Shown here piece by piece: positions 11,112 through 22,654 of a stretch of DNA of 64,000 nt. A program made the position numbers and the translations under genes. Source of the DNA: Carposina sasakii (lineage: Eukaryota > Arthropoda > Insecta > Lepidoptera > Carposinidae); assembly GCA_014607495.2 (NCBI GenBank), contig CP053154.1, positions 12,276,001-12,340,000 on the forward strand, written 5' to 3'. Position 1 is the stretch's first letter. Each line of letters starts with the position of its first letter. The notes beneath the pieces were generated by a model that had not been told where the DNA came from, searched no databases, and was given only the letters and a program-made list of their open reading frames with translations.

Positions 11112-11597
11112 TATACATGAGAAGCTTTTTAATATTGAATAGATAAAAATTACTACAAAGCAAAGAGAATAATTATTTATATTAGTATACTGTATGTGGT
11201 ATGTCGAAGGTTCGAGAGGATCTAATGAAAGAGTTAGGATTATTATAATATTATTTATTGTAAAAATAGTATGTAGTTACTCAATCGAGAAGTTAGTCAG
11301 CTAGTATGTAAATAAATCAAAGAATAGTACCTATTTATAGCTTGAATACTCTATACTTTCCTGACATCTTTTTCCATTATTCTCTCGTATTCAAAAAGTG
11401 CATCGGTAAATGTCGTTATAAACTTTCGCTTGTTACATCATAAAAACCAATTTATCATGAGCTTTTCCTCCAAGCCTGAAATAAAATTACAAAGTTTATC
11501 TATAACCGATACTCAACCACGTGAATAAACGTGTCAATCATGGGGTACTAAAATCCCAATGCCAAATCAGAACTACACAAACACACACAACTGTGTT

Positions 11598-11660
11598 CTC
11601 GAAATAGGGTAGCCAGAACTGCAAGATTATAAAGGAGATCACACTGCCACTTTTAACATA
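11598..11660 (+). repeat. Short repeat, GGGTAGCCAGAACTGCA block
   Basis: The block AATAGGGTAGCCAGAACTGC with GGAGATC downstream recurs at 16760-16825, at 36784-36845 and reversed at 56763-56812. It abuts the MITE end at 11661. Confidence 0.5.
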
Positions 11661-11772
11661 CAGGGTGTAAAAAGACAACGTTGTTATTTTAATACCTCGT
11701 ATTTTTTGTAACGTAACGATCATTTTTTTCTCGGGAACCGTGGATATTATAGGCATCAATAGCGCATATTTT
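11661..11772. mobile_element. Single end of the 10.7-kb MITE family
   Basis: TA precedes CAGGGTGTAAAAAGACAACG, and similarity to the 10728 element continues through CCTCGTATTTTTTGTA and the A-rich block beyond. No matching second end is visible, so it is truncated. The - strand open frame at 11538-11885 runs across it and is not a gene. Confidence 0.65.
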
Positions 11773-11919
11773 TGGTGGAAAGGCAGACTTAGGGTGGCTT
11801 TGAGGGACTCAAATTGAGGCCTAGTAAGGTCCAATTTAAGGCTAAAATTACCTATATTTGTGGTCTTTCCAATGTATTTATACACGGCATCCTCTACTAA
11901 TTAATTTTACTAAGCTTAC

Positions 11920-12101
11920 CTATCATTATAATCATCACCAAACATGAATTCCTCTCTATAAATGGCCATTGATCTTTTGTCCGCATCGTTGCTTAGGAAT
12001 TGTCCAAAAAACATGACGATAACGAATACAAATACGAAAAGCGCAACTCTAGCTGTTGACCGTGCATGCGTCTCTGATTGGCTTTCAGAGGTCATTTTCA
12101 T
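11920..12101 (-). CDS. N-terminal coding exon with signal/anchor segment
   Basis: On the - strand an ATG at 12101 opens 60 codons plus two bases. The peptide starts MKMTSESQSETHARSTAR, then has a strongly hydrophobic stretch at residues 19-36 (VALFVFVFVIVMFFGQFL), then a polar acidic segment with a dibasic KR at residues 42-43. An in-frame TGA lies four codons upstream of the ATG, supporting the start. The frame runs into a good donor (GATAG|GTAAGC, GT at 11919-11918), so a phase-2 intron follows. The layout fits a secreted precursor with an internal-type signal peptide, or a type II membrane protein anchored by residues 19-36. I do not recognise the family. The rest of the gene would lie below 11920 or outside the window; no later exon was found. 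It runs antisense to the presumed intron of the gene starting at 1283. Confidence 0.5.
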
Positions 12102-13075
12102 AAGTAAAATATATCACACTATTTACCAAATTAAAGATTTGCTTCGAATCTGCAAGGACAATGACATACGTTGGTAAATTTTTCTATGTTTGACTTATGG
12201 ATGACTTTGCCCATCACAAGACGTGATTAAATCACGATTAAATGCTCATTGGTTCTATCTTTGTTTGATATAACTCTAATTAAGCCTCCTTTGAACTATT
12301 TAATGTAACGGGAACGGAGCAGGGGTGGACGCGTGGAAAAGCACCTGGATGCCACGCTCTACGGATACATAGCTGATTCATTACGATCACTATAATTAAT
12401 TATTCAGTTTTTATAAGTAAAATATATTAATTTATTTGTGTCCTACATACATGTTAATTATCCCCAAATCTGGACATATGTGCGTAAATTACACACCCAG
12501 TTACCCTTTTAAGTCTCACTTAGTAAGGAATTAATCTACCGCCCCCTTTTTATGTTTTACAGCAGTTAAATATTACTCAGTATATATTACAGAGCTTAGT
12601 AGTACTATTTTTCAAATTCATACCTTACCGTGTCACGTCGCGTTGTGTGACAAACTTAAATTCAAAATGGAAGTTCTAAAATTATGTAGCTGGTAGCTTA
12701 TTTACGTGTGTAATCCCGCGAAGTCGTATTACCGCATTGCTGTTCCCTACAATTTAGTTAATCGCCTATTCGCCTTCTGTAACTACCTCTGCAAGGAGTC
12801 CTATTCTATTCAAGGTGAGAAACTATAGCAGGGTAATAATATTTACATTGTCAATATAGTGGGGATGTCAATATAAGGGGAGAGGTGTGTTTCAGGGAAA
12901 CGAAGTGTATCAATGCTAGTTGTAATATGAACTATGAATGTACAAATGGGTAGGTAGTGTGTCAAAAGGTGTAAAGACATACATTTTGTATTTAATTTCT
13001 AGTAATTAAGTCAGTAACATGAACATGAATGATGGATGACTATAAAAATATTTAGGGAAATATGATTTGATATTT
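12102..13075. other. Upstream of minus-strand exon; no feature
   Basis: This would hold the promoter and 5' untranslated region of the gene starting at 12101. No convincing TATA box, initiator or repeat is recognised. Confidence 0.35.
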
Positions 13076-13575
13076 NNNNNNNNNNNNNNNNNNNNNNNNN
13101 NNNNNNNNNNNNNNNNNNNNNNNNNNNNNNNNNNNNNNNNNNNNNNNNNNNNNNNNNNNNNNNNNNNNNNNNNNNNNNNNNNNNNNNNNNNNNNNNNNNN
13201 NNNNNNNNNNNNNNNNNNNNNNNNNNNNNNNNNNNNNNNNNNNNNNNNNNNNNNNNNNNNNNNNNNNNNNNNNNNNNNNNNNNNNNNNNNNNNNNNNNNN
13301 NNNNNNNNNNNNNNNNNNNNNNNNNNNNNNNNNNNNNNNNNNNNNNNNNNNNNNNNNNNNNNNNNNNNNNNNNNNNNNNNNNNNNNNNNNNNNNNNNNNN
13401 NNNNNNNNNNNNNNNNNNNNNNNNNNNNNNNNNNNNNNNNNNNNNNNNNNNNNNNNNNNNNNNNNNNNNNNNNNNNNNNNNNNNNNNNNNNNNNNNNNNN
13501 NNNNNNNNNNNNNNNNNNNNNNNNNNNNNNNNNNNNNNNNNNNNNNNNNNNNNNNNNNNNNNNNNNNNNNNNNNN
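13076..13575. other. Assembly gap (500 N)
   Basis: Exactly 500 undetermined bases, a common default gap length, so the true distance is unknown. Open frames that cross it are artefacts. Confidence 0.98.
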
Positions 13576-14519
13576 TAGTAAAACATACTCTCTTTTAAAC
13601 TAATATTTCTAGAAATAGATTTTTCGCCTCCGCAAAACTTTAATAACAATACAATCTAGGAACCCTACTTTGCATTGTATTATACTACAACCATCGAATT
13701 TCCCCACAATCTCTATCGCAAATAATATCTGCGATAAGGTCCTATAACAATAAATTACAATTCGAATGGAAAGCTTCCGAAAATTTTAGGTCCCAAGGAC
13801 TTTATTGGGCCGTGTCCGTTTTCTACGGTCTAATTAAAACTATTGGGTATATATCCCATTGTCTGTTTAGTTTGGTTAATATTAAATAAATTATTTATAA
13901 TTTTAGGAAATACAAGTGATTTTTAGGTTGAATTGAGAGTGTATGCGTGTGAAATAAAGAATAACTTTAAACAATAGCGGATTACTTGTATAAAACATTC
14001 ATTAGGTCTCGTTTTTACTTAGTCACAATTTCACCAAGCCTTGTTCAGTTTGTCAATTTTGTTTAACGTATCGTTGAAGTTTTTTAAAAATAAAACATCT
14101 CCAGTCTTGACTATATATTAATAATAATAAATAGTATGATATTAATTACAAGTATTTAATTTATTTGTGAGTAATTATGTGAAGGAGCTAATTAAGGTTG
14201 TAATCAGAACGTTATGTTACATTAATTACCAACCGTTGAGTATCGTATAATATATAGATGATTAGATATATATTCTTTTTTCCGAATTTAACCGTAATAT
14301 TGTCTATAATTAGTTACACTTCAATCAAATTCCGAATATGGGAATTTTGTCAGTTATACTAGCCATTACAATTGAACTCCATAATAATATATCACCATAT
14401 TAATTAAATTCCACAATCATGGGAATTAAGCAACTGTGTGGATACAAATAGATATGGAGAATGTGTCCTTAAAAACAGGCATAATTATCCACCACTTCCA
14501 TAGGCAATATTCTCGAGAT
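13576..14519. other. No recognised feature
   Basis: Very AT-rich sequence without a recognisable frame or repeat terminus. Confidence 0.45.
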
Positions 14520-14750
14520 TAATAATAATATTCACACACTTCACAACACATTTACTCAGTTCCACATTAAGATCCATAAGATATTGCGTCGTGGGTAAGC
14601 AACGGTACGTAAATACATAGACAAGTATAGAAATATTCATGACTCGGAAACATAGATCAATATTCATGATTATCAATGTTTCACCTACCGGCAATCGAAC
14701 CCTATGGCGTCACAGACAGGGTCACTACCAACTACACCAATCGGCCGTCA
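14520..14750 (-). mobile_element. tRNA-derived SINE, family 1
   Basis: Reversed copy of the 2492-2757 element. The CGGCCGTCA end, the reversed B box (CAATCGAACCC), the CATGACTCGGAAAC and CAACGGTACGTAAATAC body blocks, and the CACACACTTCACAACAC 3' block all appear in order. It is diverged and has lost part of the tail. Confidence 0.8.
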
Positions 14751-14760
14751 CATTCGAACT

Positions 14761-14942
14761 TTAGGCTTATTTTAGAGTTATGCTGACGTGCGCCGACGGT
14801 CGACGCTGATGGGCCAATTTTTACGGCCGTCAGCGCTGAGCGGTCCAGCACGACTCAAAAACGCTACCTGTAACTATATAAAAATTGACTCTATAAGCGC
14901 CGACCGTCAGCGCACGTCAGCGTGACTTGAAAATTGGCCTTA
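14761..14942. mobile_element. MITE with GC-rich inverted arms
   Basis: The left arm contains TGCTGACGTGCGCCGACGGTCG, and the right arm contains its near-exact reverse complement. The outer ends TTAGGC and GCCTTA also match imperfectly. The element is about 182 bp and sits next to the 5' end of a SINE. Confidence 0.8.
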
Positions 14943-16293
14943 GTCTCAACAGCCACCACAACTGCTCCAATGCGGTCGTTAGTTAATTAACCGTTAAACC
15001 GCAGCAACTTAATCCTTTATTTACAGCTAAGATCTTATGCTAGTGACATAGGTCTAAACACGGCTGAAAGAATGCCAAGTAAGCGTACAGCGGAGTGGTT
15101 GCGAGCTCTCCCTTTGTGCCTCTACGTTTTACTACTTGAATGCCTCTTAATAGTTCTCTTTAGGCCCTCTATGGCGTGTGCTGCCTTTAATGTAGGTAAT
15201 TGCCCACAGAAAAACTATTTTCGTCACTGAAATTGCACGAAAGGAAAACCTTTTTTGCCGTTTATAATTGCCGGGAATGTAAAGCTGTTTTGTTTGAGCT
15301 CGGAATATACGTTCGATTGCGTTGTTTCGTCTCGTTCCTCGGAATTTATAATTGAATATTTTTTGGTTATTTTAGGCTTGCGATGTTAAGTTACCTACTT
15401 TAGATCAGTTGTCTATTTATATGTAGGTACTTCTTAGTGCCGTGTGGTGTTTGCAAAGTATAATAGCACAACTCCATGACTACCAGCTGGGCCATAGCGA
15501 CATAGCGAGTAAATACAGCAATTATTTTCTTACGTTGTGAGAAGGATAACATAACCAACTTCGATGATTGTGATTGGCCGTTTGATAAAATTTATATTCG
15601 TTTTCATTACAGTGGTTATTGTGTTAAAAGAGCAGCTTCATTATAATGGAAAGACAAAGAAAGCAATGAATGGGCCATTAAGACCGCTGCGAGAGCTTGA
15701 TACTGCAAAGGATCCGGGTAGTTTTCTTTTTCTGTATATTTCATGAGAACTAGGTAGTTTGCCTTTAAATATACTTCAAGGAGTTCAGTTTTTTTACGTC
15801 TCTGTTTGTTGTAAATGTGTATAGCAAAACCCGTTTTTTTATCAACACGAATTAGATAGATATTATGATGCCAGTGAAACTGATTTCTATATTTCGTGAA
15901 GTAGGTAAATAATAACACGATAACATAATATTTTGCGTCGACATTTTTACAATTACCAATTTTTTTTAAATTTCAAATTCATCATGATAACAGTGTACCA
16001 CTAAAGTCTACAATAAATCTGTACAACTTAAAACACCGAATAAACAACAATTAGATTCGACAGAACCCATAAACCCGCCCCGTTTATCTGTTTGCATATG
16101 GCACACATTTTTATATTACTGACGGAAATAAAAATAACGTTTGCAGCCGCATTTTAATTTACAACATAATTGCAGTGGTTTGAGGCTTTAAAACACATGA
16201 CAGTCATTACGTAGCGTTTAAATTGTGCTATCTTTATAAAGTGTTGTGTGGTGAATGGTGAGCTTTATTTGAGAACGATCTGCCGTAATTTGA
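14943..16293. other. No recognised feature
   Basis: Short open frames at 15564-15746 (+) and 15616-15918 (-) overlap each other, have no splice context and resemble nothing known. Confidence 0.4.
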
Positions 16294-16523
16294 GCATACA
16301 TACATACCTATATAGTCACTATTATCCTCCAAAAAAGTAGGTCAGAAGTGTGCAAATTTCACACCCACTTTTTACCAGTTAGACCCACGTGGTAAGGGGT
16401 GAACCTACTGCCGCTTTTCGAGCACAAATACAACAATCTAGCGACCTATAATGAATCCAATAGGAAATATTTCCGTGTCATTCTAAATAGGTACTTTAAG
16501 CTATTTAGCGCTAGAATTTGATC
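16294..16523 (-). repeat. Short retroposon with (TATG)n tail, family P
   Basis: It begins CATACATACATACC, has GTGCAAATTTCACACCCAC and ends near AATCCAATAGGAAATATTTCC and CTATTTAGCG. Copies lie at 32301-32498 (-), 37232-37400 (-) and 48774-48970 (+), with fragments at 28684-28760 and 34794-34852. Confidence 0.7.
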
Positions 16524-16759
16524 AGTTTGTAGCTTACGTTATATTCGAACTTCGAACTTGAACTCTCACCTTGCTTCGCTTACACTTCGCATTTGAACGC
16601 ATCCGATCTTGATAACGAAGCATAGTAATATGTTTGTTTCACAGATGAATTAGTGATTGCCTACGAGTCGGTTAGATTAGAGAATGCTTTAATTATATGC
16701 ACGTCATTCTTGCCTTTGGTACATAGTACATATAAAGGTAGAAATGGCTGTACCTATTC

Positions 16760-16825
16760 CTAAAATAGGGTAGTCAAAACTGCAGGATTACGAAGAAGGT
16801 CCTACAGTCATGTTTAGTATAGCGT
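16760..16825 (+). repeat. Short repeat, GGGTAGTCAAAACTGCAGG block
   Basis: Matches the blocks at 11598, 36784 and reversed 56763; it is probably part of a dispersed retroposon. Confidence 0.45.
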
Positions 16826-16858
16826 GGTCAAGTGCACTCAATTATCAGTAACAATGGT

Positions 16859-17083
16859 TTATACCTGGTCATCCTCACTGCGGACGATTGGGAAAAAAAG
16901 TTTTTCGTTCGTCCCCACTGGTGACGATCACCTCAGTTTTTTACAATTATTTTCAATCAAAAGTTGTTCAAAATCTCTTATTAAATAAAAAGTTCCAATC
17001 GTCCCTGCTGGGGACGAACGAAACATTTTTTCCCACTCGTCCCTAGTAGGCACAGACGACAGGGTGGGGACGACCGGGAATAG
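16859..17083. mobile_element. MITE with two-step inverted arms
   Basis: The arm block TTCGTTCGTCCCCACTGG at about 16904 is matched by CTGGGGACGAACGAA at about 17010. Outside them, GCGGACGATTGGGAAAAA pairs with TTTTTCCCACTCGTCC. The element is about 225 bp, GC-richer than its surroundings and non-coding. Confidence 0.8.
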
Positions 17084-17102
17084 CCCCTAACAAGATGTAA
17101 CA

Positions 17103-17175
17103 GTTCCTTAGTCTACTCTTACGAAATGCACGGAAGGAGATGCAACTGATATAATTTAGCAGTAGGATGTCAACC
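17103..17175 (-). repeat. Fragment of repeat family Q
   Basis: CTCTTACGAAATGCACGGAAGGAGATGCA is the reversed counterpart of the GTGCATGTCG-containing block at 8428-8625. Confidence 0.5.
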
Positions 17176-17954
17176 CCGCTCCAGCAAAGGACAGCTACTC
17201 TTAATGAAGTTATCGCGATTGATTTATAAACTTTAAGATATCACACTGTCATAATCACTGTACCAGTGTTGTTATTTAAATATTTAAAAAAAATTGTGAA
17301 TAGGTTAATTTATAGGTAGGTAGAAGTGTTCCTTAAGGCTATGTATACTCGTACGTAAATGTTTTGTTGTACGACTATGTTTTGTATCTATCTACCTATA
17401 CAAAGTCGGCAAAATATCATTCGCAGTCTGTAAAAAACAATAAACCAATGCCTCCAACTTCCGTCAGCCATGTGTGCCAAAGTATGAGGCAAGCTTTCTA
17501 TCACATTCAAAATGGCCCACTAGTAAACGGATACTGCGCCTTATATCGACAACATAGGAGTTACGTGGTAAGAATCCAAACTTTGTAATCAAGTGTAGAC
17601 TTGTAACTAAGTGCCTTTTGCACTTCCGAATGCGGCCGACAGCAGACTGTACTATGAAGGAAATACGAGAAGGAGATGCGATGTTCAATGTACTCGTAGA
17701 ACTACAATCGCCAATAAAAATTTTGATGCATTTTTCAATGTAGAGCTGCAATTTTTAGTCAAGATTTGTCAGCGCAACTTCTGGATAACCTCCTATGATT
17801 CCAATCACCTACATAACAAAATATACCCAGTGCAGTATTAACAAAATCTCTCGAGATCGGTTATTGAAATTGGCTGTAAGATGTAACCCGGTGGAGCTGC
17901 AAGCGTTTTCCTTTTCACTGCTCCCCACACTGGTGAGCCCAACGTCACACGACC
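17176..17954. other. Open on both strands, unassigned
   Basis: Frames 17364-17588 (+), 17611-17841 (+) and 17464-17751 (-) overlap. One + strand frame ends at a donor-like TACGTG|GTAAGA near 17562. None resembles a known domain, and the region may be a decayed relative of the coding-like piece at 17955. Confidence 0.25.
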
Positions 17955-18152
17955 TCAGCCTCCTACCATTTTAGCCACGCAATGCACACTTTGCATGACC
18001 AAACCGTTGACACCTCCTTCTTGTTCCTCGTCTATGAGCTGAACTTTCAATGCTCCAGCCGTAAAAACCCGTCGCTTGGACGATGCCCATTGAGTGAAGG
18101 AGACTACAATACGAGGGTCTTCAAGCGAGCTGAATTCGGGAGATTTTCCCAC
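17955..18152 (-). pseudogene. Unrecognised coding-like segment
   Basis: The - strand is open for 65 codons with balanced, protein-like composition (GKSPEFSSLEDPRIVVSF, then QWASSKRRVFTAGALKVQ, then LIDEEQEGGVNGLVMQ). There is no true ATG at its start: the frame begins after TTTGAATTTTAG, which could be a weak splice acceptor. Beyond the TGA at its end the same frame stays open for about 38 more codons (GRVTLGSPVWGAVKRKTL and on), as in a gene remnant with one stop mutation. It could be an internal exon, a processed pseudogene or an old transposon ORF. I do not recognise the family, so no function is given. Confidence 0.3.
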
Positions 18153-18292
18153 TAAAATTCAAAGTAAGTTTTCCGTGTCAGTTGTTTCAACCATGCGGAA
18201 TAAGCTTTCTTTGTGTAAAAATGGTGAGCTCTTTTAAGTAGTGCAAGTAATTTTTATTTAGATAGGTATCCGTATTCATAGTATAGTGAAAT

Positions 18293-18597
18293 CTCTACAG
18301 AGATTGGCCAGGTACGCAGGAGATATTATAGTGCACAATTGTGTGTGCAAACACAGATGCACTCTCTATTCTCTCTATTCGCTCACTCTCATAGTCCGAT
18401 GGGACGGAAAGCCGACACGACCGGAGAGAGATCAGGCGCAGGACCAACGGTTTTACGTGCTTTCCGAGGTACGTGACAATTTTGCAACATTAAAATCTAA
18501 ACATTAAATAAATTCATTGGTACAGGCCCGTGACTGGGATCGAACTTACGCCTCCCGCTTGGAAGGTGCACGTCTTAACCACTGGGCTATCACCGCA
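18293..18597 (-). mobile_element. tRNA-derived SINE, family 2, near full length
   Basis: Read on the - strand it starts GCGGTGATAGCCCAGTGG (A-box region), has the GTTCGATCCCAG B box, and continues with GGAAAGCACGTAAAACC and GGTCCTGCGCCTGA to CTACAG-like sequence at 18293. It defines the full structure of the copy at 1871-2176. Confidence 0.85.
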
Positions 18598-19021
18598 GGT
18601 ACGTACAATGTTTCCCATAGGAATGGGCAGTTGTGATTCTGAAATACCAGAGTTTTTTACTTTCATAATCTTTACGGTTTAAGATAGGTATTCTATCTTC
18701 TACCTTCCTCTAGAATGTCTTCGATTTGGTTATGGTAAGTTCAGCTAGGTCTTCTTCTTCCCTTTCTCTATAATTACAAATGAATAAAGAAATCTAGCTG
18801 CTTATTTATGATTTCATCGCAGCTGTAGTATTTAAACTTTGATGGTTATATGAAATTTAACAATAAATAATACGAGTACATATGAATGAAAATAAAATTA
18901 TAAATTTTGTGAAATTTGCATGTGAGAGTGGCGCTCCCACGCGTGTTTCAGGTGAAAGGTCAATGCGTTGTCTACTAAAATAGTCCCCATCACAAAAGGT
19001 CCCGAAATATTTCCATTTTCA

Positions 19022-19215
19022 TCCTAATAATATTATATTATTATAAACTTTGTGAGAAAGGATGTTTGGATTTTTAATACTCATTTAATTAATCAATATA
19101 AATTAGTTCATATCTATAAGAAATTTCTGGAAAAAAATTTCAAATTTACGTATTTTTTTTTATAAAATTGGATCCACGCAATGTTTGTACCTATAAAATC
19201 ACGCATGTAAAGTTT
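19022..19215 (+). mobile_element. Probable Helitron 5' fragment
   Basis: TCCTAATAATATTATATTAT followed by ATAAACTTTGTGAGAAAGG resembles the 5' end of the local Helitrons. The rest is too diverged to delimit. Confidence 0.4.
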
Positions 19216-19994
19216 TCCAAAACATTTCCAAATTGGCTGCCAATTTTAATCATTCACTCACAACCGAATCTAAACAAAAACTTTAATACTACCCTGCGCT
19301 AAGCTAACTAAGCGGCTACCAGATTACTTATAGAATTTCTGCTGAACAATGAGTAATTCAGTTTTAGAACATGCAACGCCGCGGAGCGGGGCATGCAAAT
19401 CGCTGCAGTGTAGTTCAGCAAATTGAAACTTCAGACATTCTTGGAATGAGCAACAATGTTTAGCTTATTACCCTATGTGATTGTTCTTGTTGTTGCAACT
19501 ACGATATGTACCTAACTATGTCACATGATATCTATAATACAATATTAAAATGCGCTTACTATCGCAAAAATAATTTTCATATTATGGCAGTCATGAAGAT
19601 CATACATACGCTATAAATAATTCCAATATTAATCAGAGATATTTTTAAATACAAAATGCACAAGGGGTCAACTATGAGCCGATTTTGTTGCTTTCGAACT
19701 CTACTTCTCATTTAAGAACAGTTAGATTGTTTACCTTAGTAGATAATGATTACGCCATTGATCAATAAAATTAATGGTTTGCTGGAAGAAACCTACTTAA
19801 GCACGGTTTTATTCTTTTTTATAATAAACTTTTTTGTTGTGTACAATAAAGAACAAGTTTTTTTAAAGTTCAGTTTAACAAAAAGGCGTAACCAATCCAA
19901 CAGGCCAACAAACCTAATCACCCAACTTTAAATAGTAAACATAGCATATGTTCCTGTCCAATCAATCAGAGTACGTCGACTGGGCAAATTACTG
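19216..19994. other. No recognised feature
   Basis: No protein-like frame or repeat was recognised. Confidence 0.4.
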
Positions 19995-20096
19995 CAAAGG
20001 CCGCTGGTCTGTTCCTTCACATAATTAGCCCACAATCTCCGGCCGTCCACGGTGTAGAGATCGAAATGCGATTGCCAGACTAATTGAAACTTGTAA
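19995..20096 (+). repeat. Duplicated non-coding block, copy 1
   Basis: GTTCCTTCACATAATTAGC and ACAATCTCCGGCCGTCCA, then GCGATTGCCAGACTAATTG, recur in order at 20597-20692. Neither copy shows terminal inverted repeats, a tRNA-like head or a tail. Confidence 0.7.
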
Positions 20097-20596
20097 CTTG
20101 TGCGACTGGAAGATAGCTGCATATAACCAAATTCAGATGCGGTAGCTACATTTTCTTTGCTTCAATGCATAAGGATAGTCGATATGTTATGTAGAACTAG
20201 AACGTGAAGCACAAATGCTTAATAGAAAAGTACTCGTTATTTCAAATTTCTCTTCATATTTTATAATATAAATATCATTTAACACCGTTTTGTAAAAAAA
20301 TTATCATAACCATGATCGATCCTGATATCCTTCATAGACACTCGTAGATTTAGTGTAAACACACACCATTTACAAACCGTGGTTCCTGTTAATTTTTTTT
20401 TTAAACATAAAATTATGAAATAGTTATGTGTAAACACTTTTGCAAAATAAACGTATCAATGACGACACGATCGACAAGTGTCTCATTAAAATCGATTTCC
20501 ATCCCGAACCCAAAACAATAAACGTTATTTCATTTGCAGCCCTACAATTTTCGTCAATCCAGATAGCTGTTGCTTACAATGTTAGTTAAACAACCT

Positions 20597-20692
20597 AAAG
20601 GTCGTTTGTTCCTTCGCATAATTAGCTCTACAATCTCCGGCCGTCCAAGCAAGACGATAGGTAGGGAAGCGATAGCCAAGCTAATAGAAACC
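20597..20692 (+). repeat. Duplicated non-coding block, copy 2
   Basis: Second copy of the block at 19995-20096, same orientation, about 600 bases away. The core ACAATCTCCGGCCGTCCA is identical, and the flanks are clearly diverged. Confidence 0.7.
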
Positions 20693-20899
20693 CTGTGAGA
20701 CCGAATACTGATTAGCATTTGAAAATAGGCCACTTTAAACCTTTTTAAATTAACAACTTGCTAACAGATCCTTGTTTTGGGGTTATTTTGGTGACTGATT
20801 TTGGTGCAAGAATCTTATGTTCATTTGATTGTGTACTCACTATGCCTATGTGTCAAATCATTAAAAAATAATTTATGATTAACCAAATGTTCAAACTGA

Positions 20900-21003
20900 A
20901 TTTTTTAATCTAATTACTCTCTAAGGGAATCGAACCCAGCCGCTGCACCTCTTTAAGCCACTGTCAATTTTACGAATTTTAAACTATTGGCAACGTCTTT
21001 TAG
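20900..21003 (-). mobile_element. Family 3 SINE-like copy (diverged)
   Basis: Read on the - strand: GACGTTGCCAATAG, AAAATTCGTAAAATTGAC, AGTGGCTTAAAGAGG (A-box region), CTGGGTTCGATTCCC (B box) and a T/A-rich end. Order and blocks match the copy at 29042-29350. Confidence 0.65.
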
Positions 21004-21095
21004 TTAATCATCTAATTGTAATTTAAAACACTAAGATATTAAAACAATAACCAGATTTTTTATAATTATTCATTTATCCTATTAATATAACGGAT

Positions 21096-21166
21096 TTATA
21101 AAATTATTAATAAAGAAATGGAAAAAATTCCTCACCCGGGTGGGAATCGACCCCGAAGTGCGGTTT
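21096..21166 (-). mobile_element. Family 3 SINE-like 3' fragment
   Basis: This copy keeps only the T-arm and 3' end. The + strand reads TTAATAAAGAAATGGAAAAA, then CCTCACCCGGGTGGGAATCG, the reverse of 29290-29340. Confidence 0.7.
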
Positions 21167-22116
21167 CCTGAACCGATTTATGGAATCGAAATCGGAACGA
21201 GCGATTCCAATTAATTGAACGTTCATTATCGAAAGAATCGACATAATTAATTATATCGCGCTGTCGACTAGTAATGATGAAGTATTCGTCAAAATACGAG
21301 TATATCGTTAGTAAGAGAGTTATATAGATAGTTTTACAATTTAGCTATAAAATCTGCAGTCTACACTCGAGTAACTGAATATACGGTATTGTAGAGTGAA
21401 CTAACACATAAAAGGTAAGTTATATTCAATAATCACTTCAAAATGGTTCTTGTGTAGCAATTTTCTGTAGATGTTGAAAATTCTTTATATAGGTAATGTG
21501 AAATCCATGCTATTTTTGGATGTCGTACGTACAGTTTTGCAAGAAGTATTATTTTTAAATACAATATGCGAAGGCATAACCCTTGCTTAAGAAAACTTTT
21601 AAACGGCGCATGTAATCGTAGTGGTTCCCTTATTTCCTTGTTAGAGTTCTCATTTATGTAAATACTTTAAGCGACCTTGTACCTTTAATCACATTCAACC
21701 TTCCCGCACTTGTCTTATTACGAAAGCGATGTTAACGCCCATGTTTTCACCAAAACCGAGGGCAAAGGAAAAATTTCAAAGATTTTCGCTTTTATTAAAC
21801 AGACGTCAATCATAGCCGCTTGCCTTATAAACGGTGTAAACCAGCTTTTCCACCGTCCCTTCGAATATTGGTACAAGTTATGAGATAGCTTTCATTTACA
21901 TAGCTTAAATTAGCAATAGATACAAGCTGTATGCTGTGCCGCAATTTTTTTATGTTGATTTAAGACGAGGTCATTGAGTGGGTGCAGTAATATTTGTTGT
22001 CAGATGTTTTGCTCCATTGGCAATGTGGTCACTTTTACTAAGATGTTGATTTACTGGGCAACCCCTTACATACCGACTAATCTAGGGACTGTCTCAATTA
22101 CGAAATAGTAAATTAT
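21167..22116. other. No recognised feature
   Basis: No frame, inverted repeat or family match was recognised. Confidence 0.4.
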
Positions 22117-22314
22117 ACATATACATATTATCACGCCTTTATCCCTTACAGGTAGGCAGAGCACCAAGGGCCGATAGAACCATATGGTGCCACTTCTGAC
22201 CAATTTTGAGGGTATAGATCGCCTACAAAACACCAAAACCCTCTTGTCTCTCTACTGACTATGCCCGGGAAGAGAAGCAGCTGTAGTATACTTTTTTTTT
22301 CACTCCCAGAGCAT
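22117..22314 (-). repeat. Short retroposon with (TATG)n tail, family 1
   Basis: Same blocks as 796-1054: ATCACGCCTTTATCCC, GTAGGCAGAGCACCAAGG, AGAAGCAGCTGTAGTA and CACTCCCAG. A piece of the middle is deleted relative to that copy. Confidence 0.75.
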
Positions 22315-22349
22315 TATAGTGGGCGGATATTGACGTATAGACATGTATA

Positions 22350-22599
22350 CAGGGTGTAACAAAAGGGGTATGTTAAGCAAAAAGCTATATAACCCGCTAA
22401 AAGGAACCTACCCGCAAAATCTCGAAATCACATGTTTATTTTTCCAGATTGTATGGAGAATTCCTAAACAACTCAGGAATGTTTATACAATCTTGTAAAA
22501 TAAACATGTGATTTCATGTCTCAAATTTTGGAATTTGGTTCTCTATAGTGGGCTATTAACATAGCTTTTCGCTTAACATACGCTTTCTGTTACATCCTG
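22350..22599. mobile_element. Palindromic TA-flanked MITE, family C
   Basis: The ends CAGGGTGTAACAAAA and TTACATCCTG are flanked by TA. The whole 250-bp element folds on itself: GTATGTTAAGC pairs with GCTTAACATAC, and TCACATGTTTATTTT pairs with AAAATAAACATGTGA near the centre. It is non-coding. Confidence 0.9.
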
Positions 22600-22654
22600 T
22601 ATATGGTAACACATTATAATTGACATTCCAAATTAACATAAAAAGACCCTAAAT

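Noticed and set aside
11538..11885. A 115-codon - strand ORF just downstream of the minus-strand exon
   Set aside because: It crosses a MITE end and a dispersed repeat block, so it is not the next exon.
13011..13649. Long open frames of 178 and 212 codons
   Set aside because: They consist almost entirely of the 500-N assembly gap; the few real codons carry no signal.
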